Notes: generated from the sequence alone by a model not told the origin. DNA of 64,000 nt from Staphylococcus simulans (GCF_002994445.1 NZ_MRZJ01000007.1:42138-106137); one strand, 5' to 3'. Numbered from the stretch's first letter, positions 40,942-50,894 are shown. Numbers and translations: made by a program.

Positions 40942-41560
40942 AGTATTATTTGTCGATGACCATGAAATGGTCAGAATCGGCATTTCAAGTTATTTATCTA
41001 CGCAACCTGACATTGAGGTCGTCGGTGAAGGCAAATCCGGGAAAGAAGCAATTGAAAAGGCGCATGAATTAAAGCCTGATTTGATTTTAATGGATTTATT
41101 AATGGATGATATGGATGGCGTAGAAGCAACAATGCAAATCAAGAAAGACCTGCCGCAAATCAAAGTGCTGATGCTGACAAGTTATATTGAAGATAACGAA
41201 GTCTACCGTGCACTGGATGCAGGAGTGGACAGTTATATTTTAAAAACAACAAGTGCCAGCGACATTGCAGAAGCAATCAGAAAAACACAGCGCAATGAAG
41301 CGGTCTTTGAAGCTGAAGTATTGGTTAAAATGCGTAATCGTATGAATCAGCGTGCAGAATTATATGAATTGTTAACAGATAGAGAAATGGAAATTTTATT
41401 ACTTATCGCTAAAGGTTATTCTAACCAAGAAATTGCAAGTGCCTCCCATATTACAATTAAAACGGTTAAGACACATGTAAGTAATATTTTAAGCAAGCTG
41501 GAAGTGCAAGACAGAACACAAGCTGTGATTTATGCTTTCCAACATGACTTAATCCAATAA
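40931..41560 (+). CDS. vraR: Response regulator VraR
   Basis: 209 aa NarL/FixJ-type regulator. The receiver has phospho-acceptor Asp55 ([10 protein letters not shown]), the acidic pair in FVDDHE and the Lys in YILKTTS. C-terminal LuxR helix-turn-helix: [22 protein letters not shown] then [20 protein letters not shown] 40931 is preferred to ATG 40928 because AAGGAGG ends at 40924; it yields the S. aureus length. Activates the cell-wall stress stimulon (including sgtB-type genes) and its own operon. Confidence 0.96.
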   Translation: MAIKVLFVDDHEMVRIGISSYLSTQPDIEVVGEGKSGKEAIEKAHELKPDLILMDLLMDDMDGVEATMQIKKDLPQIKVLMLTSYIEDNEVYRALDAGVDSYILKTTSASDIAEAIRKTQRNEAVFEAEVLVKMRNRMNQRAELYELLTDREMEILLLIAKGYSNQEIASASHITIKTVKTHVSNILSKLEVQDRTQAVIYAFQHDLIQ

Positions 41561-41563
41561 ACG

Positions 41564-41610
41564 AAAAGACAAGATTGAAAACTTCTGACTTTCAATCTTG
41601 TCTTTTCTTT
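41564..41610 (+). terminator. Terminator of the vra operon
   Basis: A perfect 17-bp stem, AAAAGACAAGATTGAAA with its complement at 41590-41606, around a 9-nt loop. Confidence 0.93.
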
Positions 41611-41645
41611 AGTTCAAGCCACTTTGATAGATGTGCTTGGACTGA

Positions 41646-42224
41646 TTATTTATTTTGTTCTGCTAATTCATAACCGTTTTGAATTAAATCTAATTCACCC
41701 GTATGCGGATCAATAACTAAGCCGTGAATCGGAACACTTTTATCAAATAGAGGGTGATGATATAACATATCAATGTTATGACGTACGTTATCTTTAGCGT
41801 CGTCAAATCCTTCTAAGAAACCGTCTACGTCGACACCTGAGTGTTTAATAATATCAAATGTTTCTTCAGTTACACCGCGTTCTTTCATCGCATCTTTAAC
41901 TGTGCTGACATCTAAGCTGCCCATACCGCAGTCTTTGTGTGCCATGATAATGATTTCTTCGGCACCTAAAGCATAAATACCGACTAATAAACTTTTAATT
42001 GTCGAACCGTAGGGATGAGTAATAATCGCACCTGCGTTTTTAACGACTTTTAAGTCCCCGTTATTAAAGCCGAGTGCTTTTGTACCTAAGTCTTGCAGAC
42101 GTGTATCCATGCATGTAAACAGTACTGCTTTTTTATTCGGCTTTTTACTTGTTGAATAATTCTCGAATTCTTTGTTTTCCACAAAGTCTTTATTATAAGA
42201 TAAAATGCTTTCTAATAATGTCAT
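41646..42224 (-). CDS. Beta-class carbonic anhydrase
   Basis: 192 aa. Zinc ligands Cys38 (TCMDTRL, with Asp40), His96 and Cys99 (AHKDCGM) give the complete beta-class site. It interconverts CO2 and bicarbonate, supplying bicarbonate for carboxylations. Reverse-strand RBS AGGAAG precedes ATG. I recall that S. aureus lacks carbonic anhydrase and relies on the MpsAB bicarbonate transporter, whereas S. carnosus has the enzyme, so this gene helps place the organism. Single-gene unit. Confidence 0.92.
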   Translation of the reverse strand: MTLLESILSYNKDFVENKEFENYSTSKKPNKKAVLFTCMDTRLQDLGTKALGFNNGDLKVVKNAGAIITHPYGSTIKSLLVGIYALGAEEIIIMAHKDCGMGSLDVSTVKDAMKERGVTEETFDIIKHSGVDVDGFLEGFDDAKDNVRHNIDMLYHHPLFDKSVPIHGLVIDPHTGELDLIQNGYELAEQNK

Positions 42225-42374
42225 TCGTTCTACACTTCCTGTTTCATTAAATTTGTACTTTTAGTTATATCAAGATGTGTTATAAGTATGAGGATATCTT
42301 GCTATCAGATATCTGCCCAAAGACTCATTACCCAATATTATACAATAAAAAACCTAATTTTATCAAAAATCTAA

Positions 42375-42424
42375 GAAAAAAGAGCAAAATCACTTTGAAT
42401 TATTACAAAATGATTTTGCTCTGA
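42375..42424 (-). terminator. Terminator after the yihY gene
   Basis: AGAGCAAAATCA (42381-42392) pairs with TGATTTTGCTCT (42411-42422); on the minus strand a T tract follows the stem. Confidence 0.85.
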
Positions 42425-42430
42425 AATTAA

Positions 42431-43510
42431 CTATTCTCTTTCAGCGTGAGGGTTTTGAGCTTCAGAAAGTTCGAACTCTCTTTCCTCAAGAGAATCTTGA
42501 TTTTTTAATGTTCTGCGCTGATTGATAATTGCGTTGATTTCAGCACCGACGATAATAATAAAGCCTGTGATGAACAGCCATAACATTAAGACGATGATAC
42601 CACCGATACTGCCGTATGTTTTTGAGTAGTTCGCAAAGTTGCTGACATAGAAACCAAATCCTGCTGTACCTAAAATCCAAACTACTGATGCAAATAATGC
42701 ACCAGGCAGTACAGATTTGAATTTGATTTTGATGTTTGGCGCAAGTGCGTATAATGTCGCAAACAGTACGAAAATAATAATAAACGGCAATAGGAATCTT
42801 AGGATACTGAATATCCATTTTACTTGGCTGTCTAAGCCTAACGGTCCGAATAATAAGTGGCCGATTTGCTGACCGAATACCGGTAAGATTAAGGCGATAA
42901 TGAATACTGCGCCCATAATGACAGTAAATAGGACACTGATTAATTTTAAAACGATAGGGTTTCTGCCGTCTTCAACATCATAGGCAACGTTGAAAGCGTT
43001 CATAAGTGCAGTCATACCGTTTGAAGCGGACCATAGTGCTAAAATCAAACCGACAGATAAAATACTGCCGCTGGCGTTTTTCATAATATCTTCAATGATG
43101 CCCGATAATAAATCTGCTGTAGAAGCAGGGGCATTTTGAGTGATCATATTGACGATCTTATTGCGGTCGATTTGAAAGAGCGGTAAAAGTGATAATAAGA
43201 ATAATAGCATCGGGAACAGCGACAACATGAAATAATAAGATAGTTGCGCTGCTAATCCTGCAGCATCATCTTTACCGATACGATAGATTAAAAACGATAA
43301 AAAGTTCGAATCTTTCGTATATTTAGCTGGCTTGTTGTTTCTAGCCACAAAGAAAGTTTGATTAGGTTTCTTTGGTGATTTCGATTGGAATTCTTGTGGT
43401 GCTACATAGTAATTATCACCTTCGTGAGTGATACCAGCAGACTTTTCTTTGACTTTATGAAAAAGACTCTCACTTTTTTCATGTTTGTCGTGGTCTGTTG
43501 ATTTAGACAT
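42431..43510 (-). CDS. YihY/BrkB family membrane protein
   Basis: 359 aa. A charged N-terminal tail (about 90 residues) is followed by about six hydrophobic segments, with the family motifs GLAAQLSYYFMLSLFPMLLFLLSLLP, SASNGMTALMNAFNVAYDVEDGRNP and YGSIGGIIVLMLWLFITGFIIIVGAEINA. The older label ribonuclease BN is wrong for this family; a transport role is suspected but not proven. Strong RBS AAAGGAG. Confidence 0.85.
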   Translation of the reverse strand: MSKSTDHDKHEKSESLFHKVKEKSAGITHEGDNYYVAPQEFQSKSPKKPNQTFFVARNNKPAKYTKDSNFLSFLIYRIGKDDAAGLAAQLSYYFMLSLFPMLLFLLSLLPLFQIDRNKIVNMITQNAPASTADLLSGIIEDIMKNASGSILSVGLILALWSASNGMTALMNAFNVAYDVEDGRNPIVLKLISVLFTVIMGAVFIIALILPVFGQQIGHLLFGPLGLDSQVKWIFSILRFLLPFIIIFVLFATLYALAPNIKIKFKSVLPGALFASVVWILGTAGFGFYVSNFANYSKTYGSIGGIIVLMLWLFITGFIIIVGAEINAIINQRRTLKNQDSLEEREFELSEAQNPHAERE

Positions 43511-43554
43511 AATGTGTACTCCTTTATTACTTGATTAAATTGTATTTTGAATTG

Positions 43555-43602
43555 AAAAAAGGGGGATAACGCTAAGCGAACAAAGCCGCTCAGCTTACCC
43601 CT
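43555..43602 (-). terminator. Terminator after ptpA-ytxH
   Basis: On the minus strand GGGGTAAGCTGAGCG pairs with CGCTTAGCGTTATCCCC (two mismatches), followed by CTTTTTT. Confidence 0.75.
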
Positions 43603-43631
43603 ATGTGATCAATTCCTGACAGCAAAAACAA

Positions 43632-43922
43632 TTAGTTTAAGTGTTTGTCGTTTTGTTTACGTTGTTGCAACGTATTTTTAGCATCTTTTAATGCACGTTC
43701 TAACTCAGGGTTATTACGGCGGATTTCTTCAATCGCGTCTTTCCAGTACATGATTTCTTCTTTAATTAAGTTGAATTTTGAAGGTTCTCTGTTTGAAGAA
43801 TTGCCTTCTTTCAAGTTTTTAAAGCTGTTTTGTAATGAAGTACGCGTATTTTTGTCAGCAAGTGTGATAGCTCCGCCGACTAGTGCGCCTATTAAGATAC
43901 CTGGTACTAATTTGTTATTCAT
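43632..43922 (-). CDS. YtxH domain-containing protein
   Basis: 96 aa. N-terminal hydrophobic segment with glycines (KLVPGILIGALVGGAITLADK), then a charged helical tail, as in YtxH/general-stress family proteins (PF12732). Function unknown; some relatives are induced by stress. Starts 7 nt after the ptpA stop, with RBS GAGGGG, so ptpA and ytxH form an operon. Confidence 0.82.
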   Translation of the reverse strand: MNNKLVPGILIGALVGGAITLADKNTRTSLQNSFKNLKEGNSSNREPSKFNLIKEEIMYWKDAIEEIRRNNPELERALKDAKNTLQQRKQNDKHLN

Positions 43923-43929
43923 AATTCAT

Positions 43930-44394
43930 CTACCCCTCTTTTAGATTTGAGTCTTTAAGAATGTAATCAATTAAATTATCACATGATGATTGTATCATAT
44001 CGAAGACACCCTCAAAGTTATTTGTATAGTAAGGATCAGGTACATCTTGTTCTTCCATGTCGCTGAACTCAAGCAACTTGAACAATTTGCCTTTTAAATT
44101 TGGATTGATGTGTTGGATATTCTCCACGTTGCTTTGATCCATTGCGATAATGTAATCAAAGTCATCAGTGGGTTCAAACAACTCGCTGATCATCCCGTCA
44201 AAAGGAATATTGTGTTCAGTTAAGATACGTTGTGTACCTTCATGCGGCGATTGTCCTAAGTTCCAACTGCCTGTTCCGCGTGATTCGACTTCGATACCAT
44301 CGATGCCGCGATCTTTAAGGCGTTGTTTCATAATCGCTTCAGCCATTGGAGAACGGCAAATGTTTCCTAAACAAACAAATGCTACTGTAGTCAT
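43930..44394 (-). CDS. ptpA: Low-molecular-weight protein-tyrosine phosphatase PtpA
   Basis: 154 aa. The P-loop VCLGNICRSPMAE contains nucleophile Cys8 and Arg14; the general-acid loop DVPDPYYTNN supplies its Asp. Same length as S. aureus PtpA, which is secreted during infection and dephosphorylates host proteins; no signal peptide is visible here either. RBS GGAGG. First gene of the ptpA-ytxH operon. Confidence 0.93.
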   Translation of the reverse strand: MTTVAFVCLGNICRSPMAEAIMKQRLKDRGIDGIEVESRGTGSWNLGQSPHEGTQRILTEHNIPFDGMISELFEPTDDFDYIIAMDQSNVENIQHINPNLKGKLFKLLEFSDMEEQDVPDPYYTNNFEGVFDMIQSSCDNLIDYILKDSNLKEG

Positions 44395-44565
44395 ATTCTA
44401 CCTCCATTTTGTTTCTCAGTTGGATAAATAAAGCGTATCATTAAAACAGATACAAGATGAACCTAACGTTCCATAGATAATATTTACCCGAACTCAGATG
44501 AAATAACCTACATATCATTATCTTATCGGTTTTTGTTCAACTTCTAAAGTCTTAAATAACATAAC

Positions 44566-44594
44566 TTGATAAAAGTTTTCATGAATTGTACAGT
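44566..44594 (+). promoter_or_regulatory. Probable promoter of the DUF1128-ampS run
   Basis: TTGATA (44566-44571) and TACAGT (44589-44594) are 17 nt apart, 35 nt before the DUF1128 start. Confidence 0.4.
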
Positions 44595-44628
44595 TTGATA
44601 ATATAAACGTATAAAGAGGTGAGTAAAA

Positions 44629-44835
44629 ATGGCATCAAATAATAAAGACAAGATTGTTGAAATCAGAGAAAAGTTGAATGTGGTTAACGTTAACCTGATT
44701 GATCCTGATAAATTTGAAGATGCAGATGAAGACAAAATTGAAGAGATTCACAGCTTTGTAACTTCAAAAGATAATTTTTCACCGAGCGAAGTTACAGCCA
44801 TCGCATCTGAACTAGGCGAATTACGACAATCATAA
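44629..44835 (+). CDS. DUF1128 family protein, 68 aa
   Basis: Small acidic cytoplasmic protein. The segment EIREKLNVVNVNLIDPDKF and the ending FSPSEVTAIASELGELR match the DUF1128 family (PF06569) of Firmicutes. No function known. RBS AGAGGTG precedes ATG. It lies 36 nt upstream of ampS, probably co-transcribed. Confidence 0.82.
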   Translation: MASNNKDKIVEIREKLNVVNVNLIDPDKFEDADEDKIEEIHSFVTSKDNFSPSEVTAIASELGELRQS

Positions 44836-44871
44836 GATTAAACAACAGTCAGAATAAGGAGGAACTTTGTT

Positions 44872-46110
44872 ATGTCGCAACTACAAGAAAAATTAAAACA
44901 ATATGCACAATTGATAGTGGATGTTGGAATGAATGTTCAAGAAGGGCAACCAGTGTTTATCCGTTCATCAGTGGATGCATTGGATTTAACACATGATATT
45001 GTAGAGGCTGCTTATCAGCGCGGCGCATCTGATGTACGTGTGAAATATGCAGATGATACACTATCACGTCTTAAATTCGAATATGAACCTGTTGAATACT
45101 TTGAACAAAATGCATTAAAAGATTACGACGTTGCTGAACGTATAGATTATGTTGAAAGAGGGGCTGCAAACTTAGCCTTAATCAGCAGTGATCCGGATTT
45201 ATTAAGCAATGCAGACAGTGATAAAAAAGCAGCTTTCAGCAAAACGTATTCTAAAGGTTTCAAAGGTTACATGGAAGCGAGTCAAAATAATGATTTTCCT
45301 TGGTGTGTTGTCGTTTATCCGAATAAAGCATGGGCACAACGTGTTTATCCGGAATTAAGCGAAAATGAAGCGTATGAAAAATTCATTGATGAATTATTAG
45401 ATATCGTACGTGTAGACGGCAATGATCCGGTTGAAAATTGGAATAAACATGTCGACAACCTAAGTAAACATGCGAAATATCTGCAAGACAAACATTATTC
45501 AGCATTGCATTATATTTCTGAGGGTACAGACTTAACAATCGGCTTGCCGAACAATCATTTATGGCAAGATGCGACAAGCTTTACAAATAAAGGCCAAGAA
45601 TTTATCGCAAACATCCCGACAGAAGAAGTCTTTACAGCACCAGACCGCAACCGTGTCGACGGTCATGTAACTAATAAACTTCCGCTTAGTCATAACGGTA
45701 CTTTGATTGACGGCTTTACACTTACATTCAAAGAAGGCAAAGTTGTTGATTTCAAAGCGGAAAAAGGGGAAGACGTATTACGCAGCTTGCTTGAAACAGA
45801 CGAAGGTTCTAAATATTTAGGCGAAGTTGCACTTGTACCGGATGATTCGCCGATTTCAAACCGCAATCGTGTCTTCTACAATACATTGTTAGATGAAAAT
45901 GCTTCATGCCACATTGCACTCGGTGCAGGTTATCCGTTTACGATTATCGACGGTACAACTATGACACGCGAACAATTGGCAGAAGAGGGTTTGAACGATG
46001 CATTTATTCATGTTGACTTCATGATCGGCAGTGCAGATTTAACTATATACGGTATTACACAAGACGGTGAAGAAGAAATCGTCTTTAAAGATGGTAACTG
46101 GGCTTATTAA
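44872..46110 (+). CDS. ampS: M29 aminopeptidase AmpS/PepS
   Basis: 412 aa metallo-aminopeptidase of the thermophilic aminopeptidase family M29. Metal-binding residues are in the C-terminal half: [18 protein letters not shown] (Glu), [14 protein letters not shown] (Glu), [11 protein letters not shown] (His) and [11 protein letters not shown] (His, Asp). Trims N-terminal residues from peptides in the cytoplasm. RBS AAGGAGG. The thioesterase gene follows 38 nt later without a terminator. Confidence 0.93.
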   Translation: MSQLQEKLKQYAQLIVDVGMNVQEGQPVFIRSSVDALDLTHDIVEAAYQRGASDVRVKYADDTLSRLKFEYEPVEYFEQNALKDYDVAERIDYVERGAANLALISSDPDLLSNADSDKKAAFSKTYSKGFKGYMEASQNNDFPWCVVVYPNKAWAQRVYPELSENEAYEKFIDELLDIVRVDGNDPVENWNKHVDNLSKHAKYLQDKHYSALHYISEGTDLTIGLPNNHLWQDATSFTNKGQEFIANIPTEEVFTAPDRNRVDGHVTNKLPLSHNGTLIDGFTLTFKEGKVVDFKAEKGEDVLRSLLETDEGSKYLGEVALVPDDSPISNRNRVFYNTLLDENASCHIALGAGYPFTIIDGTTMTREQLAEEGLNDAFIHVDFMIGSADLTIYGITQDGEEEIVFKDGNWAY

Positions 46111-46148
46111 GCAACAACAAAAATATATAAAGACAAAGGAGATCAATT

Positions 46149-46670
46149 GTGGAACAAAGAGAAAGTAGACCAATGTCAGCGTCAAAAAGTGTAAAGGATC
46201 GCCAAGTTTATCCGCAAGATACCAATCATCATCATACGATGTTCGGCGGCTTGCTGATGGCAAACATTGATGAAATTGCAGCAATTTGTGCAATGAAGCA
46301 CAGTAGTTCTCCAGTAGTGACAGCTTCTACCGATTCAGTCGACTTTTTACTTCCGATTCGAAACGGAGATGTTATCTCATATGAAGCGATGGTTTCTTAT
46401 GCAGGATCAAGCTCTATGGAAGTATGTGTGCAAATCATTTTAGAAGATGTGATGAATGACAAGAAATATATGGCAGCACTCAGTTTCTTAACATTTGTCG
46501 CATTAGATGAGGATGGCAAACCGAAACAAGTACCGGATGTTTATCCTGAAAATGAAATTCAAGAATGGTTCCACAGTACAGCACCTGCACGTGTGAAACG
46601 CAGAAAAGAACGCAGACAAGAAAGTAAAGATACTTTAGCTTTCTTAACGCAAACAAGACATATTGAATAA
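46149..46670 (+). CDS. Acyl-CoA thioesterase (hot-dog fold, YkhA/BACH-like)
   Basis: 173 aa single hot-dog domain. HHTMFGGLLMANIDEIAAICA carries the Asn and Asp typical of the YciA/BACH type, and VTASTDSVDFLLPIRNGDVI the distal strand. Hydrolyses acyl-CoA; the chain-length range is not inferable. Start is GTG at 46149 with AAGGAG 8 nt upstream. Basic C-terminal tail (RVKRRKERRQESKDT). Last gene of a DUF1128-ampS-thioesterase run. Confidence 0.88.
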   Translation: MEQRESRPMSASKSVKDRQVYPQDTNHHHTMFGGLLMANIDEIAAICAMKHSSSPVVTASTDSVDFLLPIRNGDVISYEAMVSYAGSSSMEVCVQIILEDVMNDKKYMAALSFLTFVALDEDGKPKQVPDVYPENEIQEWFHSTAPARVKRRKERRQESKDTLAFLTQTRHIE

Positions 46671-46679
46671 TAAATACAG

Positions 46680-46735
46680 AAAACCGGCGCCTTTAAAGTC
46701 TGAAACTAGACAATAAAGGTGCCGGTTTATTTTTA
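46680..46735 (+). terminator. Terminator after the thioesterase gene
   Basis: AAACCGGC-CCTTTA pairs with TAAAGG-GCCGGTTT, then TATTTTTAT. Confidence 0.85.
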
Positions 46736-46767
46736 TAGCTGTTAAAGGTTATTGTGCAAAGTTTATT

Positions 46768-47931
46768 TTATAATTGATAACCTTCAGCTTTGAATTTCTG
46801 ATGCATTTTCTTTTCATTTTCACGAAAATCTGTATCAGGATAATACATATTTTTCACAAGTAAGTTAGGGCCTAAGCAATGGACAGGACTGCAGTGGCAG
46901 TTTAAGCTTTGTGCTAAGTCAGAAGCCAGCCACTTATCAAATACATCAGTTAAACGATCTGTTTTGATATTTGAAATAGAACCAGTCTCGTCACCGAAGT
47001 CTGTCACAATGACATCTCCTGTGAAGACATTGACATTTAATCGGCTGCGGCCGTCAGGGTCGTTGCGCAATGTCACATTTTTTGCTGAATGCAGCTGATT
47101 GAACAATTGTTTGTCGTCTTCATCTAACATACATGGATAAATCGGCAATGTACCAAATAACATCCATACAGATTCATCGCGTATTTCTAATAAATAACGG
47201 ATGGTATCTTTGATTTCTTGCAGACTCAATACGTTTAATTCGCTCGCGAAGTCAGAAGGGTACATCGGATGAATTTCATGTCTGCTGCATTTCATGTCGT
47301 TGACTACTTCACGATGGATTTTTTCAAGGTAAGGTTTAGTGTTTTGGTTCAGCATTGTTTCAGCTGATACAAACATTCCTTGTTCAGATAATGTACGCGC
47401 ATTATCAATCATTTGTTCATAAAGTTTCAATTTTGCTTTAAGCGGCGGTTGTTTTTCCATAGCGCCGAAACCGACATTCGCAAATTCATCTGTAGTGCCC
47501 CAGTTATGCGAAATATGCATCACATCTATGTATTCAGCAATATCTAAATAACGATCTTGAGGCAGCGTCAAGTTGGAATTCATTTGCGTATAAATACCGC
47601 GCTGATCTGCATATTTAAGTAATGGTTTAACGACATTTCGAATAGATTTTTTAGAAAACATCGGTTCACCGCCGGTAATAGACAATGTTCGCAAGTTTGG
47701 AATTTCGTCTAAGCGGCGAAAGATCAAGTCCATCGGCAATGGGTCAGGGTCTTTTGTTTGCAGTGTGTAACCTACAGCACAGTGGCTGCAGCGCATATTG
47801 CATAAGTTTGTTGTTGTAAACTCGATATTGCTTAATGCCAAGCTGCCGAATGCTTCGACATCGTTATATGCCTCCCATGGATCATTTTGAATTGTAATCG
47901 GCTTTTTCGTTTGAGTAGTTGGGCCAATCAT
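46768..47931 (-). CDS. yfkAB: Radical SAM protein YfkAB
   Basis: 387 aa. The radical SAM cluster CNMRCSHCA (CxxxCxxC) is near residue 48, followed by a GGE-type motif (SITGGEPMFS) and a TIM-barrel core. The C-terminal half (YfkB-like) has extra cysteines (NCHCSPVHCLG), suggesting an auxiliary cluster. Substrate unknown. The start MIGPTTQTKKPITIQ at 47931 follows AAGGC; the frame is open about 90 nt further upstream, but that portion has no ribosome-binding site and no family match. Confidence 0.88.
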   Translation of the reverse strand: MIGPTTQTKKPITIQNDPWEAYNDVEAFGSLALSNIEFTTTNLCNMRCSHCAVGYTLQTKDPDPLPMDLIFRRLDEIPNLRTLSITGGEPMFSKKSIRNVVKPLLKYADQRGIYTQMNSNLTLPQDRYLDIAEYIDVMHISHNWGTTDEFANVGFGAMEKQPPLKAKLKLYEQMIDNARTLSEQGMFVSAETMLNQNTKPYLEKIHREVVNDMKCSRHEIHPMYPSDFASELNVLSLQEIKDTIRYLLEIRDESVWMLFGTLPIYPCMLDEDDKQLFNQLHSAKNVTLRNDPDGRSRLNVNVFTGDVIVTDFGDETGSISNIKTDRLTDVFDKWLASDLAQSLNCHCSPVHCLGPNLLVKNMYYPDTDFRENEKKMHQKFKAEGYQL

Positions 47932-48099
47932 TAGTTTTGCCTTCTTTCTATTGAATGTATTTCCTATTAAAAAAGGGGTAATGTGAAGTGGAAGTGCTAG
48001 TTCCCAAAATATTTTAGTCATTTCATATTATTAATACTCTAGTGAATTTTGTCAATTGCATGTTAAGATATTATTATATTTTTAAAAAAGGAGATTACC

Positions 48100-48273
48100 A
48101 TGAATATGAGTGAAAATGATTTAATCAGCAACGTCAAAACAAGATTATCTGAATTTGTAGAGGAAATCGATCATGTAGATCCTGATAAAGTAAGCGTTGA
48201 AGATGTAGATGAGTGGATTGGTTTATTAGACCAATTAGAAGAAAAAGTGAAATTGTATCAACGCGAAAAATAA
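48100..48273 (+). CDS. SE1561 family protein, 57 aa
   Basis: ATG at 48100 with AAGGAG 8 nt upstream; the product starts MNMSENDLISNVKTRL and is acidic and helical throughout (EFVEEIDHVDPDKVSVEDVDEW). I recognise it as the small staphylococcal SE1561 family, function unknown. It lies divergent from yfkAB; the following gene has its own SigB-type promoter. Confidence 0.75.
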   Translation: MNMSENDLISNVKTRLSEFVEEIDHVDPDKVSVEDVDEWIGLLDQLEEKVKLYQREK

Positions 48274-48291
48274 AGCCTATTGCGGTGCTAT

Positions 48292-48317
48292 GTTTAAACT
48301 TTGCGGCTTTCGTCTAT
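48292..48317 (+). promoter_or_regulatory. SigB-type promoter of the DJ-1/PfpI gene
   Basis: GTTTAA (48292-48297), 14-nt spacer, GTCTAT (48312-48317) against the staphylococcal SigB consensus GTTTAA-N12-15-GGGTAT: perfect -35 and four of six at -10. The gene 72 nt downstream belongs to the general stress protein 18 family, known as SigB-dependent in Bacillus. Confidence 0.65.
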
Positions 48318-48388
48318 ACAATATATATAATCGATGAAAACGAAAATGATAAATATATTATTGTTAATTAGAGAAAGGTGATTAAATA

Positions 48389-48916
48389 ATGACACAACCC
48401 GTAGCAATTATTTTAGGTAACGACTTTGAAGATATTGAATTAACAAGTCCAAAAGAAGCTATCGAAGAAGCAGGCTACAAAACAGTTATTGTCGGATCTG
48501 AAGAAGGCGAAGAACTTGTCGGTAAACATGGTACAAAAGCAAAAGCAAATGTCGGCATTGCAGAAGCTGACCCAAGCGATTATTCAGGTCTATTAATCCC
48601 TGGCGGATTCTCACCAGACCATCTTCGCGGAGATGTAGAAGGCAGATTTGGTACATTTGCTAAAGCATTTATCAAAGAAGACGACCCAATCTTTGCAATT
48701 TGCCACGGTCCTCAAGTATTAATCGATACTGACGACTTAAACGGCCGTACGTTAACTGCAGTATTAAACGTACGCAAAGACTTGGACAACGCAGGCGCAA
48801 CTGTTAAAGATGAATCTGTTGTAATTGATAAAAACTTAGTAACAAGCCGTACGCCTGATGATTTAGATGACTTCAACAAAGCAATTGTTGACACTTTAAA
48901 GAAAAATGATGAGTAA
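48389..48916 (+). CDS. DJ-1/PfpI family protein (YfkM, general stress protein 18-like)
   Basis: 175 aa. Nucleophile elbow [11 protein letters not shown] (Cys at about residue 111, preceded by the paired His/Gly pattern of the family) and Glu in the GNDFEDIEL loop. YfkM/PfpI-type proteins act as glyoxalase III or protein deglycases, or as stress-protective hydrolases; which applies here is not known. RBS AAAGGTG. Transcribed from a likely SigB promoter and closed by a terminator. Confidence 0.88.
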   Translation: MTQPVAIILGNDFEDIELTSPKEAIEEAGYKTVIVGSEEGEELVGKHGTKAKANVGIAEADPSDYSGLLIPGGFSPDHLRGDVEGRFGTFAKAFIKEDDPIFAICHGPQVLIDTDDLNGRTLTAVLNVRKDLDNAGATVKDESVVIDKNLVTSRTPDDLDDFNKAIVDTLKKNDE

Positions 48917-48929
48917 TAAATAAATTTTT

Positions 48930-48961
48930 GCCGGGGCAGTTGAAGCTGCCTCGGTTTTTTT
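48930..48961 (+). terminator. Terminator after the DJ-1/PfpI gene
   Basis: CCGGGGCAG pairs with GCTGCCTCGG around TTGAA, followed by seven T. Confidence 0.9.
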
Positions 48962-49095
48962 ACATAAATTGCCTCATTTCTGGCTACTACTCAAGACTGA
49001 TTTTGATTAAAATCGTATAATTCTTATTTCATATCAAGCGTTTCTCAATTATAATATGTGTGAATTACAAAAAATATGATTGAGGAGATCTGTGT

Positions 49096-49908
49096 ATGAA
49101 ACGAAGCGAAAGGCTGTCTAGATCTAATCACGATTCTAGAAATGGCACACAGAATACACCCCATTATAATACTTATTATCAACCCGTAGGCACACCGCCG
49201 AGGAAGAGAAAAAGCAAAGGGTTATTTTTAAAAATTTTATTAGGACTGATTATCATCATTGCACTGTTCTTAGGTGCGATGTATGCATTATCTTCTCGTG
49301 CAAATGTCGAAGATTTAAAAACAATTGAAAATAAATCCACATTCGTACCGATTAATGATATGCCTGAATACACCAAAGGTGCATTTATCGCAATGGAAGA
49401 TGAGCGCTTTTATGATCATGGCGCATTTGATGTCAAAGGTATTTTCAGAGCCTTGTTTACGACACTCAGCGATCAATCGGTACAAGGCGGCAGTACCATC
49501 AGCCAGCAAGTTGTTAAAAATTATTATTATGGAAATGAACAAAGTTTCACCAGAAAAGTAAAAGAAATTTTAGTAGCCAGCCGTATGGAACGGACGTATT
49601 CGAAAGAAGAAATATTGAGTTTTTACGTCAATAATATTTATTTCGGCGATAACCAATATACGGTTGAAAGTGCCGCAAACCATTATTTCGGTACAACGAC
49701 AGTTAAGAATAGTCAACACATGCCGACCATTTCTGTACTGCAAAGTGCAATTTTAGCAAGTAAAATCAATGCACCGAGCGTATATGATGTCAACAACATG
49801 TCGCAAAATTATATCAATCGCGTCAAAATCAATTTAGAGAAAATGAAGCAACAAGGCTACATCAACGATGAACAATATAAAACGGCACTCGCACAATTAG
49901 GTGTCTGA
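49096..49908 (+). CDS. sgtB: Monofunctional peptidoglycan glycosyltransferase SgtB
   Basis: 270 aa GT51 enzyme polymerising lipid II outside the membrane. A basic cytoplasmic tail is followed by one membrane helix (about residues 48-68, [22 protein letters not shown]), then the catalytic domain with [14 protein letters not shown] (catalytic Glu), [17 protein letters not shown] and [22 protein letters not shown]. No transpeptidase domain. In S. aureus sgtB belongs to the VraSR regulon, whose genes lie 7.5 kb upstream. RBS GAGGAG. Confidence 0.95.
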   Translation: MKRSERLSRSNHDSRNGTQNTPHYNTYYQPVGTPPRKRKSKGLFLKILLGLIIIIALFLGAMYALSSRANVEDLKTIENKSTFVPINDMPEYTKGAFIAMEDERFYDHGAFDVKGIFRALFTTLSDQSVQGGSTISQQVVKNYYYGNEQSFTRKVKEILVASRMERTYSKEEILSFYVNNIYFGDNQYTVESAANHYFGTTTVKNSQHMPTISVLQSAILASKINAPSVYDVNNMSQNYINRVKINLEKMKQQGYINDEQYKTALAQLGV

Positions 49909-49913
49909 ATTTC

Positions 49914-49948
49914 GGCAACCGGATAATATCATCCGGATTGCCTTTTTT
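49914..49948 (+). terminator. Terminator after sgtB
   Basis: GGCAACCGGAT pairs with ATCCGGATTGCC, followed by six T. Confidence 0.88.
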
Positions 49949-50090
49949 AATATGAAATGAAGTTTTGTTAGGACAAGTGAAGATTTCATTTTCTTTGTTA
50001 TACAAGGGGTATAACGCTATAAATGTGACCGTATTTGTTTTACAATAAAGGACGAATACTTTTAACAACGTACAGAAATGAGGTGAGACA

Positions 50091-50894
50091 ATGCCTAAGA
50101 TTACTATGATTGAAGTTCAAAAGAAAAATAAAGAACGCTTCAACTTATTTTTAGATGGTGCCTTTGAAATGGGTATTGATATGGATACTTTGGTGCATTT
50201 TAATTTGAAAAAAGGTGATGTCCTCACCGCAGAAGATATGATGCATATTCAAAAATATGAACATTACCGTTTAGGTCTGCATCATGCTGTTGCTTATCTG
50301 TCTTACCGCAAAAGAACAGAACAAGAAGTTGTGCAGCATTTGGAAAAACACGAAATCAATGAAACAGCGATTGCAGAAGTCATTGCCTATTGTCATAAAG
50401 AAGGCTATATCGATCATGAAGATTATGCGGAGAGCTTAAAAAACACTATGATCCGCACCACAGACAAAGGACCGGAAATCTATAAGCAAAAACTATATAA
50501 AGCCGGCATTGAAAAAGCGTTGATTGAAGATTACGGGGAACGCTACGAACAAGAACAGCCGCTTGAGGATATTATTGCGCTTGCGGATAAGCTGATGCAT
50601 CAGAAAAAAGGACCAATGAAACGCCGTTCAGATAAAGTGAAACAATCACTGCTTCAAAAGGGCTATTCATTCGAGATTGTCAATGAAGCGATGCAAGCAT
50701 TGGATTTCGAACCGGATGCGGATGAAGTTGATACATTGCTTCAAAAGGAATTAGAAAAGGTATATCGAAAGAACGAACGCAAATACAGCGGACAGCAGCT
50801 TGTTATGAAAACGACAGAAGCACTTCTCAGAAAAGGCTATGAGTATGATACAATTAAAGATAAATTAAGAGAAAGCGGGATTAGTGATGACTGA
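50091..50894 (+). CDS. recX: Recombination regulator RecX
   Basis: 267 aa. Three-helix repeat modules typical of Rec[20 protein letters not shown] type ([20 protein letters not shown]), [18 protein letters not shown] and the C-terminal [17 protein letters not shown]. Binds RecA filaments and dampens recombination. The length equals that of long Firmicute RecX proteins with duplicated modules. RBS GAGGTG. yfhH starts within its last codons. Confidence 0.92.
   Translation: MPKITMIEVQKKNKERFNLFLDGAFEMGIDMDTLVHFNLKKGDVLTAEDMMHIQKYEHYRLGLHHAVAYLSYRKRTEQEVVQHLEKHEINETAIAEVIAYCHKEGYIDHEDYAESLKNTMIRTTDKGPEIYKQKLYKAGIEKALIEDYGERYEQEQPLEDIIALADKLMHQKKGPMKRRSDKVKQSLLQKGYSFEIVNEAMQALDFEPDADEVDTLLQKELEKVYRKNERKYSGQQLVMKTTEALLRKGYEYDTIKDKLRESGISDD

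Noticed and set aside
47932..48021. Upstream extension of yfkAB
   Set aside because: Open frame only; no ribosome-binding site and no resemblance to the family N-terminus.
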